DNA of 64,000 nucleotides from Cryptomeria japonica (GCF_030272615.1 NC_081412.1:689444083-689508082), one strand, 5' to 3'; positions 35,370 to 47,149 are shown, numbered from the stretch's first letter. Made by a program: numbers and translations. Notes: generated from the letters alone by a model not told the origin.

Positions 35370-38028
35370 AAATTTTGCTCCTGACCCTTCCAAAGGGTCC
35401 AAAGAAAAATTTCACAAAGGACCTAAATTCTTCACCTAAATCATTGAATGGTTGAGCAAATTTGCAAGGATTTGGAAGGAAATGGATCTAGGATCAAGTC
35501 TAAGACAAAGTCAAGTCAGTTTGAAGGTGAATTGAGCCTGGAATAGGAATTTCGCTCCTAACCCTTTCAAAGGGTCCAGAGCAAATTCCTCTGTAAGACA
35601 TTCTACATTGCCCAAAGCCACAAACTAGCTCATTCACATGCTTGAGTGAAGGAAAAACACTTATTTGGAATGAAGAAATGTGAAAGATGAAGTAAGGATT
35701 ATAGCCTAAGGTGAATTTCGCTCTTGACCCCTCCAAAGGGTCTAGAGCGAAATTCATGTAAAATCCTATTTTTCACAAAATCTTGTGCTAGATGTCAACT
35801 TGAAGAGCAAATTCACATGATCATGATGGAAGGAAGCCTAACAAAGTATGTCCAAGGCATGAAAAGTAGAAAATAAGTGAGAAATTAGCTCAAAATGATG
35901 ATTTCACTCCCGATCCTTCCAAAGGGTCCAGAACGAAATCCTCATTTGACCCTCTAGGACATTGGAAAGACCTTGTTTTGAACTAAGTAGGTGGAAAATT
36001 CACTTGAATGTGGCGAGAGGAGGGTGAGTTTGATCAAGATTTAAGATGGATTGGATGAAAGAGGTGTGAAATCAACCAAGATTGTCAATTTCACTCTTCA
36101 CCCTTCCAAAGGGTCCAGAGCAAAATTCTTAGAGGACACCTTTTTTCTTCCTTGTTTGCATTGAAAACCTTGAAAAGTGAGGATTTTGTCCAAGATTGTG
36201 AATTTCGCTCCTAACCCTTCCAAAGGGTCTAGAGTGAAATTCTTCATAAACCTAATTTTCTCCCTTGTTTAGGCCAATACTTTAGCTCCTTGGGAATATT
36301 TGGAAGTGGTTTGACATGTCTTTTCCTTTTGAAGTGATGGAATGTGAAGAAGTGGAGGATTTTAGTCTAAAATAAGAATATTGCTCCTGACCCTTCCAAA
36401 GGGTCTAGAGCAAAATTCCCAAAATCTACCTTTTTCTCTCAATTTTGTGTCAAGTCAAGTGTGGATCAAGATTGAAGGTGTCCTTAAGCATGGCTTTGAG
36501 TTGCTTGTGATCACCAAATGTGAAGGAATTGAGCCAAAACTAGAATTTCGCTCCTGACCCTTCCAAAGGGTCCAGAGCGAAATTATTGAAAACACCTATT
36601 TTCCCTTTTAAGGAGGTCAAATCCTTGGTTTTTATGGCATTGATGGAAGTGAAGTGATGTGTCCTTTCCTTTTGAGGTGGATTGGGGTTGAAAAAATGAA
36701 GAAATGAGCTCAAAACAAGAATTTCGCTCTTGACCCTTCCAAAGGGTCTAGAGCGAAATTCCCAGAATCCCTCTTTCTTCTATTTTTTGTGTCAAGACAA
36801 ACCTTGATCAAGGTGAAATTAGATTGGAAAGACCCCTAGGCGTTCCTTTGAAGGGATTGTGGCCACCAATGATCAAGATTTTGAGCTAGAACAAGGATTT
36901 CGCTCTTGACCCTTCCAAAGGGTCCAGAGCGAAATCCTAAATAGGTCCTATCCTTGGCCATGGTTTTTAGTGAAATTCTCATTTCAAGCCATTTTGACAT
37001 CAAGCAGGTGTTGTCGTCATGAGAGGGGGATCCAAAGGTGAGTGTCAAAGTAGAACAAAGTGAGAAGAATGGAGCTAAGTAAGAGAAAACAAGCAAAGAA
37101 TGAATTTCGCTCCTGACCCTTCCAAAGGGTCCAGAGCGAAATTCCTCAAACCACCTATTTTCTCCTTGTGTGAAGCCAAGACATTTATTCCTATGGCATG
37201 GTTGGAGGTGGAGTGATGTATTTTTTCCTTGTAAGATGAATTGAAGTGAAGGAAATGAAGGATCAAGTCTAAAACTTGAATTTCGCTCCTGACCCTTCCA
37301 AAGGGTCTAGAGCGAAATTCTCAAAATATCCTTTTTCTTCCAAATTTGTGTTAAGCCAAGCATTGATGAAGGTGAATTGGACTTAAAGATGGCCATAGGA
37401 ATGTATTTGAATGGGTTGAGTCCAAAAAGTAAGGATTTTGAGCTAAAGAATGAATTTTGCTCCTGACCCTTCCAAAGGGTCCAGAGCGAAATTCCCCAAA
37501 TCACCTAGTTTGCCCATGATGAAGGTCAAGGTATGAATTCCTAAGCCTTGGTGGAGAGAAGGCTAGCATGTGATTGTCTTGAGAGGCATTTTGGAGTGGA
37601 GGAATGATGGAATTTGAGCTTAGTCAAGAATTTCGCTCCTGACCCTTCCAAAGGGTCCAAAGTGAAATCCTTAAAAACTCTATTTTGCTCCAATTTTGCA
37701 TCAAACCTAGTGTTGATTGAGATTAGAAACATCTCTAGGCATGCATTTGAACAAGTTTTGGTCACAAAATGTGAAGATTTTGTCCTAGAATGCAAATTTC
37801 GCTCCTAACCCTTCCAAAGGGTCCAAAGCGAAATTCCCTATAGGTCTTGTCCTTGGCCTAGGTCCAAAGTGAAATCCTCTTTTTGGTCTTTTTGGGGGTT
37901 AAATCAATGATTTCTTTAGGAGAAAGAAATTCAAAGGTCAAGAGAAGTTCAAGGAAAGGAGATGATGAAATTTGAGCTAAAATGCAAATTTTTCTCCTGA
38001 CCCTTCGAAAGGGTCCAGAGTGAAATTT
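35370..38028 (+). repeat. Array of sixteen 43-nt hairpin palindromes at about 176-bp spacing
   Basis: The consensus hairpin has outer arms GAATTTCGCTC / GAGCGAAATTC (11 bp), a 2x2 internal loop (CT/CA), inner arms GACCCTT / AAGGGTC (7 bp) and a three-base loop CCA. Copies start near 35370, 35548, 35712, 35900, 36086, 36200, 36376, 36543, 36719, 36895, 37102, 37278, 37452, 37628, 37793 and 37984. There is also a half copy near 37859. From 36200 the spacers fall into three homologous types in the order A-B-A-B-C, repeated twice (periods 902 and 882 bp). Confidence 0.95.
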
Positions 38029-38754
38029 TTATAGGGCTTGTCCCTGGGAAAAATCTTGAGTGAACTTAATTTTGATCTCTTCTTGTTGATGATTTAAGGT
38101 AGAAAATTCTATGTTGAATGAATTTATTATGTGTCCTCAATCACCTTTTGGTTTGTTTTGCAGATAGAAGAAGATCAGGACAAGGATGTCCTGTTCCAGT
38201 CCATCATCATCAAGGACGTTCCAAATGCATAAAGGAAGACTCACAATGTTTTGAAGCATTGGAAGAATGCAAGTGTTCAAGGAGTTGCTAGCTATCTCCA
38301 AAATCTTCACTTGGCCATACATAGGAACCACATGATGATAGAGAAGAATGACCTCACCAACACTTCAAGGCAAGGTATGCTACCAGAGAAGGAAGACTTG
38401 ACAATAAGAAAGCCTCATCAAGCACTTGGGAGTAAAAGAGGTACATCATTCATCATGTCAAAGGACAGAGGAGGATCAACCAAGACACAAACATTAGACA
38501 AGGTGGCATCCTAGTCATTGCTCCTCCAGCCAGATTGGTCCACCTCAACATGTCTAGATTCAATGTACCTAATTTATTAGGGATGACACAAACTTTGGTG
38601 TACCTACCCCTGCTTCCTATTAGTCTTTACTCATTGAATGTAATTTTTTCATTGGATGAGGTGTTTGTTGTAACAAACCCTAATTATGGTTTCTATCCTT
38701 TTATCCTAGCCATTGATTCTAAGTCAATCAAAGCCGTCTATTTGTAAAGGGATC

Positions 38755-38765
38755 TCTATATAAAG
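38755..38765 (+). promoter_or_regulatory. TATA box of the giant LTR
   Basis: TCTATATAAAG is followed by gccctagctcctc. The equivalent place in the outer LTR (about 39900-39920) has ctctttatttg, so that promoter has decayed or differs. Confidence 0.6.
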
Positions 38766-40763
38766 CCCTAGCTCCTCATTTGTAAAGGTTAATAGTGAGT
38801 GAATAGTTAGGAGTTAGCAAAAGAGAGATAGTCAATAATTAGTAGCTCAATAGTAGATAGCATTTTAGAGTAGAGTAGAAAGAGAAGGAAAATATTGTTG
38901 CCAAGAGATTGTTGCAAAAGACATGTAAACTTCATTCAAGGAATGGTGAATTCTATGTGTCAATTCTACAATTTGCATGGTCTCTATACTTCTCAAATTT
39001 AATTTCATGTTATTAGATGAATGGAAGAAATTTGTATGATCATTGGTGAAATTTGTATATCCATACTTCTAGCATTTTTTTGATTGCAAACTTGCCTTGC
39101 ATAGTTAACTGGAATCATTTAGCTTAAGCTTAACTTCAATTATCACTTCTTCATTGATATGCATCAACCTGACGGTGTCTATGCTTGTAGCGGTGATCTG
39201 AACATCATAAAGCTATCCTTAGAAGATTGTACTAACCTCATGGAGATGATCATAGCATGTCAAAGAAAGACTTAGTTAGAGTTTCATCAAAGGTCATCCA
39301 TTGCTCCTACATTCTTAGCGTTAGAATTAGATTCCTCTCCAACCCTTATCCTTTTTTCCCTTTTAAAAAAATCAAGGATCAGTGAAGACCCATGTTCCAG
39401 TGATATCCAAAGTAAATCAGATTATCAAGTCATCAACATAAGTCCCCTTGTGATTCCAGCAAATCACATCATATCGTAAGAACTTATCCACAAGTAGAGA
39501 ACCTACATACAAGAACCTTGGAGTTGCCTCGATTGATCCTTCGGCGAAATCTTCAGCATTCGGGGAAAATTTGTTCAAGAGAGGATAAGATACTTTAGTA
39601 TTTTATTTTGTGTTCGCATGTGCATAAAAACACATCAACATGTCCTAATAATCATCCCAGTTACTACTCCACCAATTAAAGAAGTTCCACATCAACACGT
39701 CTAGATGCAATGAACCAAGCTAGTCCATGATGGCACAAAATTCAAGGCACCTACCCCTATTATCTATTGGTTGTATCAAATGTTGTAATTATTTCATTGG
39801 CCAGGATAGAGTTTGTTGTAACAAACTCTAATTAGTGTTTTCATTGTAAAATCTCAGCCATTGATCTCAATTCAATCCTGGCCACTCATTGTAAAATGAG
39901 CTCTTTATTTGTAAAGGTTAATAGATAGTTTAGAAGTAGTGAATAGTAAGTTAATAGAAAATAATAGATAGTAGCTAGAATAGATTAGGAGAAGGATGAA
40001 TTGTTGTTATGACTTGTAAATGAGATACTCTTTTCATTGAAGTTATGGTGAAATATGTTATTTCAACAAGCCTCATGGTTTCTACTTCTCATTTGCTTTC
40101 ATGTTGATTAGATTGAATGGAGGAATTTGTTGAATGCATTTGTGTGGAACTAGTTTAGTCCATACCACTAGCCTCTTGCAGATTGTAAGTGTGCCTTGCG
40201 TGGTCAATTGGAATGATATGAGCTTAATTTCGAATTGTTATACATCCATTGTTTATGAATTAACATGAATGGTGATCAATGTTTGATGATAATTATTTGA
40301 ATATCTTAGAATTATCCCTTAGAAGATTACTCTGAGCTTGTATCACATTGTTCGATTTGATGGTGAGACCTTGCTCAGTAGGATTCCATCTAATCATTCA
40401 CCTATTTTCTTGCATTCTAAGTCTTAGGATAGAATTCCTCAACTCTTTACCTTTGTCCCTTTTTCAACTCAAGCTAGTTTAGGATAAAAAGCATCACAAG
40501 ATTGCAACATCAGATGATCAAGTTCTAGCGATTCATGCATTCAACAATTCAACATAAGTCCCCTTTTTTATTCCAGCATAATCACATTAAACCATTGAGC
40601 TTATCCACATGTCGTGACCCGACATTTATGAACCTTGGAGTTGTCTCAAGTGATCCTTAAGCCAATCTTCAACATTTGAGTGACTTTGATCAAGAGAGGA
40701 TAAGATACTTTTGGGTATTTTATTCTGTGTTCGCGTGTGCATAAAAAACACATCAACACTCTT

Positions 40764-41535
40764 GATGCACTTTAATATTTTCTAGACAACTTCCTCAACC
40801 TTTGAGGCATATTGATATACTTCATCCATAATACTCACCTTTACTTGGGTTAGTTTATCTTGGTGTTGAAACCTTAGTCCATTGAGCTACCAGTAATCAC
40901 TTTCCTCTTCTTCTTCTTGTATATTTATTTTGATTTGTAAGCATAAGAATCTTTCAATGTATTGCTGCATAGTGAACTCCTTTTGTCTTAAATTTAGAAA
41001 CTGCTTAGACAACTTTTTGTTGATGGTTTGGGGGCATAAACTTTGCCTTGAGATGCTTTAGCATTTTAGGCCATAACTTTTCTTTTTCCTTGCTTTCATC
41101 TGCTATAAGATTGTTGAAGATTAACCCACCACAAGATAGCATATGGCTTCATTTTAATGACAACAAACTTGACTCTTCTAAGTTCATCTTCCTCCAAGTT
41201 TTCTACATCAAAACACCTCTCAAGCTCCTCTACCCAATCTACAAAGGGATTTGGGTTTAACTTTGCTTTAAAGCTTGACACATATGGCTTGACTTGGGCT
41301 TCCTATCTAGTTATAGCTTGAATTTATCTTTTCATGGGATATTGGCCTAGTGGAAGTCCATGTGCCTTTGCTTCATCCTTAAATTCTTCACATGGTAATC
41401 TTGCCTCCATTTTCCTTAGCAATTCTTCACTTTGGTTTCTCCTTAGCATTATTCTACCACTCCTAACCTCATCAACATTAAATTCCTTTGTGCCATCTTT
41501 CTTTACTCAATGCTCAATTGACCCTAATATCAAAC
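40764..41535 (-). pseudogene. Ty3/gypsy gag core, interrupted by the outer solo LTR
   Basis: On the minus strand the frame reads EELLRKMEARLPCEEF, then KAKLNPNPFVDWVEELERCF, DELRRVKFVVIKMKPYAILW and, after a frame change, LNGLRFQHQDKL. This is the classic Retrotrans_gag layout (a W-x-x-x-x-E-x-x-F start and an A-x-x-W-W middle). The gene continues beyond the solo LTR at 33187-32563. At 41522-41534 the minus strand has TTGATATTAGGG, a degenerate form of the iMet primer-binding site, just where a 5' LTR ending GCATCA would stop. Confidence 0.7.
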
Positions 41536-44368
41536 TGATGCAATCAAGGTTGCATTCTCAAATTATTGACAACCTTAAATTGTAGTTAAACCAACATACC
41601 GATAACTATTAGAGACAAACTAAGATGATCAACACTCATTATTTTTTTTGTCTATGAAAGACATACAAATAGATCTTGCAATGAGTTAAAAAACTAAGAA
41701 AAATAATTATGACAGTCATTATGATAATTCTTCATACCTGTAGATGCCAAATGACTCCAACTGGGATGCAATCCACTCACTAAATAAGTGAGAAAGCACT
41801 AAACTCTTCTTCAAAACATTTTGTCAAACAATTAGTGTCACTTTAACAATAAAAATCTACCCAGAAATATATTGTTTTTCTGAATTCAAAGATGCATTTT
41901 TTAATAAAATGAAAAGCAACGAAACAAGAGCAGATCCATCTACCCTGGAACGACTCTGTTTGAATGACTGTAAAAATTAACTCTTGATAAATCTGGTAGT
42001 GAACCTGGCATTAATTTAGGGGTAACATACAGGTGAAAAATACAAGGCACAAATTAAGGTCTTCAGTAGGTGAATTCAGGGCATAAGTTGAGGGAATATT
42101 GACAGCTGAATTATTGAAGCTTTTTTCTTTTGATGATAAGGACTGATTTTTTGGTGCATATTCCTGAAATCAAGAATACAAGTGTATGTTTGTTATTGAA
42201 ATATTTTTTGGAGTTTAGACATAACAATATAGGAGGTGCAACATTGGTAATCTGGGGAAAATCTATTTATGAATTTGATTAGATATTATATGAATTATGT
42301 TATAAATCATCTTAAATGATGAAATTTGTAGGTGCCTCCAAGAATGAGTTAGTCTGGCTTGTTTCCCTTTTAACCATTATCTCAAATTATCACTGTCTAA
42401 TTTGATTATAATTTTATGCATGCCTATATTATCATAAGCCATGTATAATTATGTTGAGAAGACCATAACTTGGAATGGTTTAGAATAGGGGAATCAAGAG
42501 GTGACCAATGAGTGTATCTGGCTGTTGACCAACGAGTGTATCTGGCTGTTGGTCCATCCATGATTTTGAGATTAACACCCCCTAGTCCTTTCGTTACTAT
42601 TGTGACAAAAGTTTATCAAATATATATGCATTAGGATTGAGCTACACTAAATTATATGCCTTTATTTATCCTATCAAAATACCCATTTCTCAAGTTGGGC
42701 ATGGGTGTGTGGTGTAACAATAAGTTGTTGAAGTATGGGCAACTTAGGTGTTGTATTAAATTCTTTTTCGGGACAGAGATGAGGTCCCTTAGTTGTGGCT
42801 GCCCCAACTTTAATCAAAACAAAAAGTACCATTTATCAAGCCAATTTCACTTTCAAAACATGACTACATCAGCTAAAAGCCTAAAAGGCCCCCCTTTCAA
42901 ACTTATATGAGCATTGGCTAGGTAATTGAAATAGAAACAACATTATAATCCAAATCTATGCTATTTCAATAAGGGGCCACTGAACTTATAGTAGGATCAC
43001 TAACAGGATCAAATGGAGGAACATGAGAACCTGCACTAAATTCTAGAGAAGCAACATAATCAAAGGAATCACAATGGAATCTGACACATGAATTCTTTTA
43101 GTAGAAGCAGGAACATCTGAACAAAATTTGGAAAATTAGTATCTCATTTCTTTCTTTAACAACATCATCTGAAGAACACTTTGTATAACTTTAGAATTCT
43201 TGACAAAAACTAATTTTATTCTTATGATTAGCCATATCCATTGGCCATGGCCCTGACCCTTTTCTTTATCAGTCACATGTTTCTCCTAATGACTTGTTTG
43301 AAAAAAAAAACATTTTTAGGTTATCCATTCTAATTTCTCATCCATCTTAGAAATCATGTAGCATACTACAACTATATTTGTCTTCTCAAATTTATCAGCT
43401 AATTCCCACTATCAAACTAAGTCCTTGCACTGACTTTCCCAATGGTAGCCTCTTTGGTACTCTTTTTGCCCTCAGCCACAAGAAATTGGGCATCTTCTGT
43501 TATACACTCTTATATTTGGAAAGATGGATAAAGGCCTCACATAAGAAGTTTGAAGGGTGAAAAATGGAAATAGAGACTTGAGGAACGAAACTTAAAATCT
43601 GATCTAGTGTTTTAACCTTCTTTTTTCAATAACAAACTCTTGGCCTGAACACCTGAATGATTAGCTAGAAAAGCATAATTAGCTAGGAATGAAGCTAAAA
43701 ATTGTTCAAACAGACTCAAGATTTCTCCTACTATTAGTTTTGCTAATCAGTATCTAATCAGCTTTTTGTACAACTAGCACCAGTACAGGTATAATTATGT
43801 TCATCGGTTAATTGATTTCATATAAATCTTGTTGAATATTTCCTTTGTTCTTTGATTTGATAACTATGATGGTTAGATCATACAATAGTCATTAACATAT
43901 GGATTTAAATGAAAGGCACTAAAACTGTACCCTTTGGCAATCAAACAAACTGCACATGGAAGGAAAATTGAGACTAGTAACCATCACAGCTGAAGACAAC
44001 CTGTTTTCTAGGAGAAAACTCCAACGGAAGTTGGTAAAATCACCTCCTTACTATCTTCAATGGAAAATACAATCTAAGGCCTCTTGGACACACAACTAGC
44101 CTGAAACAACTTAGTCCAGTCCCTAAGATCATAAAAATCCATTACACACTCTGCCAGTTGTAATTTTCCTATTAGAGTCTATGAGGAAATATGAGTACTA
44201 ATGGAACTCACTTCCAATTCCTTCTATTATGTCTCTTGGGCATTTAGAACTATCAAATTAAATCATACAGACCCTTAAAGAATTTCATAAGTTGCCAAAA
44301 ATTGTAGAGTAAAGGAATTCAAAACATTTCTAAGCATTACAACATGTAGTAACAAAACTACCCCAATG
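41536..44368. other. Unassigned; possible 5' LTR of the minus-strand gypsy element at its left end
   Basis: The plus-strand TGATGCAATC at 41536 may be the inverted 3' end of an LTR, because a degenerate primer-binding site lies directly to its left. I could not find the other LTR end. The rest (to 44368) is AT-rich. Short open frames, such as 42656-42910 and 43378-43560, lack any recognisable domain. There is a local duplication, accaaYgagtgtatctggctgttg, near 42500-42555. Confidence 0.35.
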
Positions 44369-44373
44369 GTAAC
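44369..44373. other. Left TSD GTAAC of the non-autonomous LTR element
   Basis: GTAAC here and at 49775-49779 frame the element exactly. Confidence 0.9.
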
Positions 44374-44549
44374 TGTTGTCATTTTATGACACTCTTGGTC
44401 CATCAATGAGAACCGATCAGAGATATGATATATGGACTAGTGTTGCCTCAGTTGATCAAGAGAAGACAATGGAATCATGAAGTATGAAGTGTTGTCTTGT
44501 TGGAAGTTCCTTTCCCAAGCCTTCTCTTCCTCTCTCTTTCCCAGAACTC

Positions 44550-45545
44550 TGGAACCCCCAAGTTCCCAAGTTCCTAGTTCTTCTACCCTGGAACTCCATA
44601 ACCCCCAGGTTCCCAAGTTCCTTTTTCCTCAACCCTAGAACTTTGGAACCCCCAAGTTCCCAAGTTCCTTAGTCTTCAACCCCGAAACTTCGAAACCCCC
44701 AGGTTCCCAAGTTCCTAGTTCTTCTACCCCAAAACTCTAGAACCCCTAGGTTTCCAAGTTCCTTAGTCTTCAACCCTGGAACTTCAGAACCCCCAGGTTC
44801 CCAAGTTCCTAGTTCTTCTACCCCAGAACTCCAAAACCCCCAGGTTCCCAAGTTCCTAAGTCTTCAACCTTGAAACTCTAGAACCCCCAAGTTCCCATGT
44901 TCCTAGTTCTTCTACCTTGGAACTCCAGAACCCCTAGGTTCCCAAGTTCCTAAGTCTTAAACCCCAGAACTCTGGAACCCCTAGGTTTTCAAGTTCCTAG
45001 TTCTTCAACCCTAGAACTCCGAAACCCCCCAGGTTCCCAAGTTCCTTTTTCCTCAACCCTAGAACTCTGGAACCCCCACGTTCCCAAGTTCCTTAGTCTT
45101 CAACCCCGAAACTTCGAAACCCCTAGGTTCCCAAGTTCCTATTTCTTCTACCCCAGAACTCCGGAACCCCCAAGCTCCTAAGTCTTCAACCCCAGAACCC
45201 CCTGGTTCCCAAGTTCCTAGTTCTTCTACCCCGGAACTCTAAAACCCCTAGGCTCCCAAGTTCCTAAGTCTTCAACCCTGGAACTCTAGGAACCCTAGGT
45301 TCCCAAGTTCCTAGTTCTTCAACCTCAGAACTTCAGAACCCCCAGGTTTCCAAATTCCTAGTTCTTCAACCCCAGAACCCCCAGGTTCCCAAGTTCGTAA
45401 GTTATTCAACCCCAGAACTCCAAAACCCTTAGGTTCCCAAGTTCCTCATTCTTCAATCCCAGAACTCTGACACCCCCAGGTTCCCAAGTTCCTAAGTCTT
45501 CAACCCTGGAACTCTGGAACCCCGAAGTTGCTAAGTCTTCCCAAC
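44550..45545 (+). repeat. Minisatellite, about 22 units of 46-47 bp
   Basis: Each unit is of the type CCCCCAGGTTCCCAAGTTCC followed by TAGTTCTTCTACCCCAGAACTC and a GGAA-like joint. Two sub-types alternate: one with ctagttcttctacccc and one with cttagtcttcaacccc. A few units are shortened, for example near 45172 and 45350. The 3' LTR has only about four units (48605-48780). Confidence 0.92.
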
Positions 45546-45950
45546 CTCGATGACCCAAGTCTCTGAAGTTTCCCCAACTTCGGTGACCCAAGTCTCTGAA
45601 GTTTTCCAAACTACTTCCTACGTGTAACACTTCCAGATGGCGTGATCGACACTCAAAGCTTTAAATCCTTTGACAACTTTGGTGACTTATGCACCTTCTT
45701 TTGTGGAGCCATAGGGGTGCATTTAATGTGTTTGGTAGGATTTCCATCAAGGGAGGCACAGGGCCATGCTTGTTGTGGTGACTTGTGTTATGTCTGCATA
45801 CTCTGACTTTGGAAGGTCAGTCAATCCACCCTTCTCAGAATTGCCTTTTGTGGGTATGGCTAGGTTGCTTGCATGTACAAGTCAAATGCATGCACTTCCT
45901 TGCACTCCCAGACTGACATACAAGAGTCATGATGACTCTTGTAACCATTT

Positions 45951-45962
45951 TTCTATATAAAG
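45951..45962 (+). promoter_or_regulatory. TATA box in the 5' LTR of the non-autonomous element
   Basis: TTCTATATAAAG is identical to the one in the 3' LTR at 49157-49168. Transcription would start near 45990. Confidence 0.65.
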
Positions 45963-46621
45963 GTTGTTAAGCCTCATTGTAAAGGGTTCTCTCCCTGTTG
46001 GCTTGAGCTATTCTATGCTCTCCCACTTCTCTTGTATTTATCTTGCATTTATGCAACTGTAAGTTTGGCCTTTGACCTTTGAATGAATTGGAATTACATT
46101 CTTGCCTTCCTTCAACTTATGCATGATGTGTATGTTTCCTTACCTTCATCATAGGTGTATGTTTTGTGGCTCTTCTCTCCATATATGCTGTGTTAACTTG
46201 TTTAAACTAAGGGTGGCTTGTGGGAATCCTTCTCCCCTCTTGACACTTAGAAAATTCTAACCTCCATACATGTGTTTGGGTCACTCATGCAACTGAAGTT
46301 TGTGCATCTCTTGGGTATTTTAGATGATTCCTTGTGCCATTTCGGGTGGGGAGAGGAACAATCTCTTATCTTGGTACATCACCTCCTTTGATTTTAAGCA
46401 TTTCTCTCTTCCCTTTACCTCTGCAAGTTGTTAGGATTGGCTTAAGAGTAAGTTTTGAAGTGTTGAGTTGGTTCAACACCTGTACCTGGACTGAGAAGGA
46501 AGCTAGCCTTCTCCGGAGATTCAACCCCCTTGTGCAAGGTCCCACACTTCAGGGTTGTTTCCATGTTTCACAAGGTTGCTGAGTTGATAGCTCAACAAGG
46601 GTGCGAGCTTTTGTGATAACA

Positions 46622-46645
46622 ATTTTTGGCATGCCCGGTGGGACT
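46622..46645 (+). promoter_or_regulatory. Candidate primer-binding site of the non-autonomous element
   Basis: TTTTTGGCATGCCCGGTGGG lies at the 5' LTR end. The TGG start fits pairing with a tRNA CCA end, but the sequence is not the initiator-Met type used by the other elements here. I cannot name the tRNA. Confidence 0.5.
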
Positions 46646-46754
46646 TAGTTCGACATACATGCTAAGGATTCAATGCTAATTCTTAGTTTTCCAGCCTTTA
46701 GAGGCAATCACCTTTCAAGCACTTGGTGACTCTGCTCAAAGTCCAGTTCTTGTT

Positions 46755-46920
46755 CATACGAAGTTCCTAACTCTGGGACCCCGGAACCCCAGGTTCCCAA
46801 GTCACCAACTCCGGAACCCCCAGGTTCTGAAGTTCACAGGTCCAATTCCTTGGAACCCCCAAGTTCTGAGGTGCCTAAGTTCTTAACTCTAGAGCCCCAA
46901 GGTTCCAAAGTCATGCAGTT
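46755..46920 (+). repeat. Further minisatellite-like units in the interior
   Basis: About four degenerate ggaaccccnaggttc/ccaagtt units lie downstream of the primer-binding site. They are related to the LTR minisatellite although outside the LTR. Confidence 0.7.
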
Positions 46921-47149
46921 CTAAGCCCAAACCAATTGAAGATTCGATGTGTTCTTTAGTTCATCAAACCTTTGGAGGCAACATCTTTCAAGCACCTAAT
47001 GACTTTGCAATCATTTGGTGGATCTATGGTATGTTATCAGTCTCTGGTTGAGAGCTTCCGTGTACTATCTTTAAGCATTTTGTTAAACAAGCTCCATCTC
47101 TTTCAAATGTTTTAATATGAGTTCATATCCTGTGTGTAACTTCTATTCA

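Larger units (their letters stand above)
34842..39640 (+). mobile_element. Inner giant LTR (4.8 kb) with hairpin array
   Basis: It begins TATTGTGACATATTCACAC, where the outer LTR has TGTTGTGAGG, so the first dinucleotide has probably mutated. It ends CACATCAACA. The flanks are CATCC (34837-34841) and TGTCC (39641-39645), an imperfect TSD. The outer LTR resumes right after. A TATA box tctatataaag is at 38755-38765. Most of U3 is the hairpin array at 35370-38028. At 4799 bp it is far longer than the outer copy, mainly because of the array. Confidence 0.85.
33188..40758 (+). mobile_element. Outer solo LTR (2.8 kb), split by a second LTR of the same family
   Basis: It starts TGTTGTGAGGTATTC and ends ACACATCAACA, with perfect CTCTT TSDs. 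The LTR proper is 33188-34841 plus 39641-40758. The two parts line up with the start and the end of the inner LTR. The shared start has tcacacatcNcNccattgcaaatgggg. A polypyrimidine-AG site is shared (34349-34364). The last 1.1 kb matches 38520-39640. It lies inside the minus-strand gypsy gag. It shows GCTCC/GGAGC variants of the inner LTR's hairpin (for example 33521-33542) but no amplified array. Confidence 0.85.
44374..46621 (+). repeat. 5' LTR of the non-autonomous element
   Basis: It contains about 22 minisatellite units (44550-45545), a TATA box ttctatataaag at 45951-45962 and a long U5-like tail ending TTTTGTGATAACA. It is about 900 bp longer than the 3' LTR because of the minisatellite. 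Confidence 0.9.

Noticed and set aside
35500-37808. Recurrent short open frames with a peptide like FALDPLEGSGAKF
   Set aside because: They are translations of the same hairpin in both directions. They end in unrelated spacer sequence and have no start or context of a gene.
35370-38028. CRISPR-like pattern: palindromic repeats with spacers
   Set aside because: Spacers are about 130 bp, homologous to one another and arranged in a higher-order pattern. The array lies inside a plant LTR with a TATA box and flanking duplications. There are no cas genes.
44484-45630. Open frames rich in Gly/Glu/Trp or Pro/Ser/Phe over the minisatellite
   Set aside because: The 46-47-bp unit has few stops on either strand, so these are by-products of the repeat.
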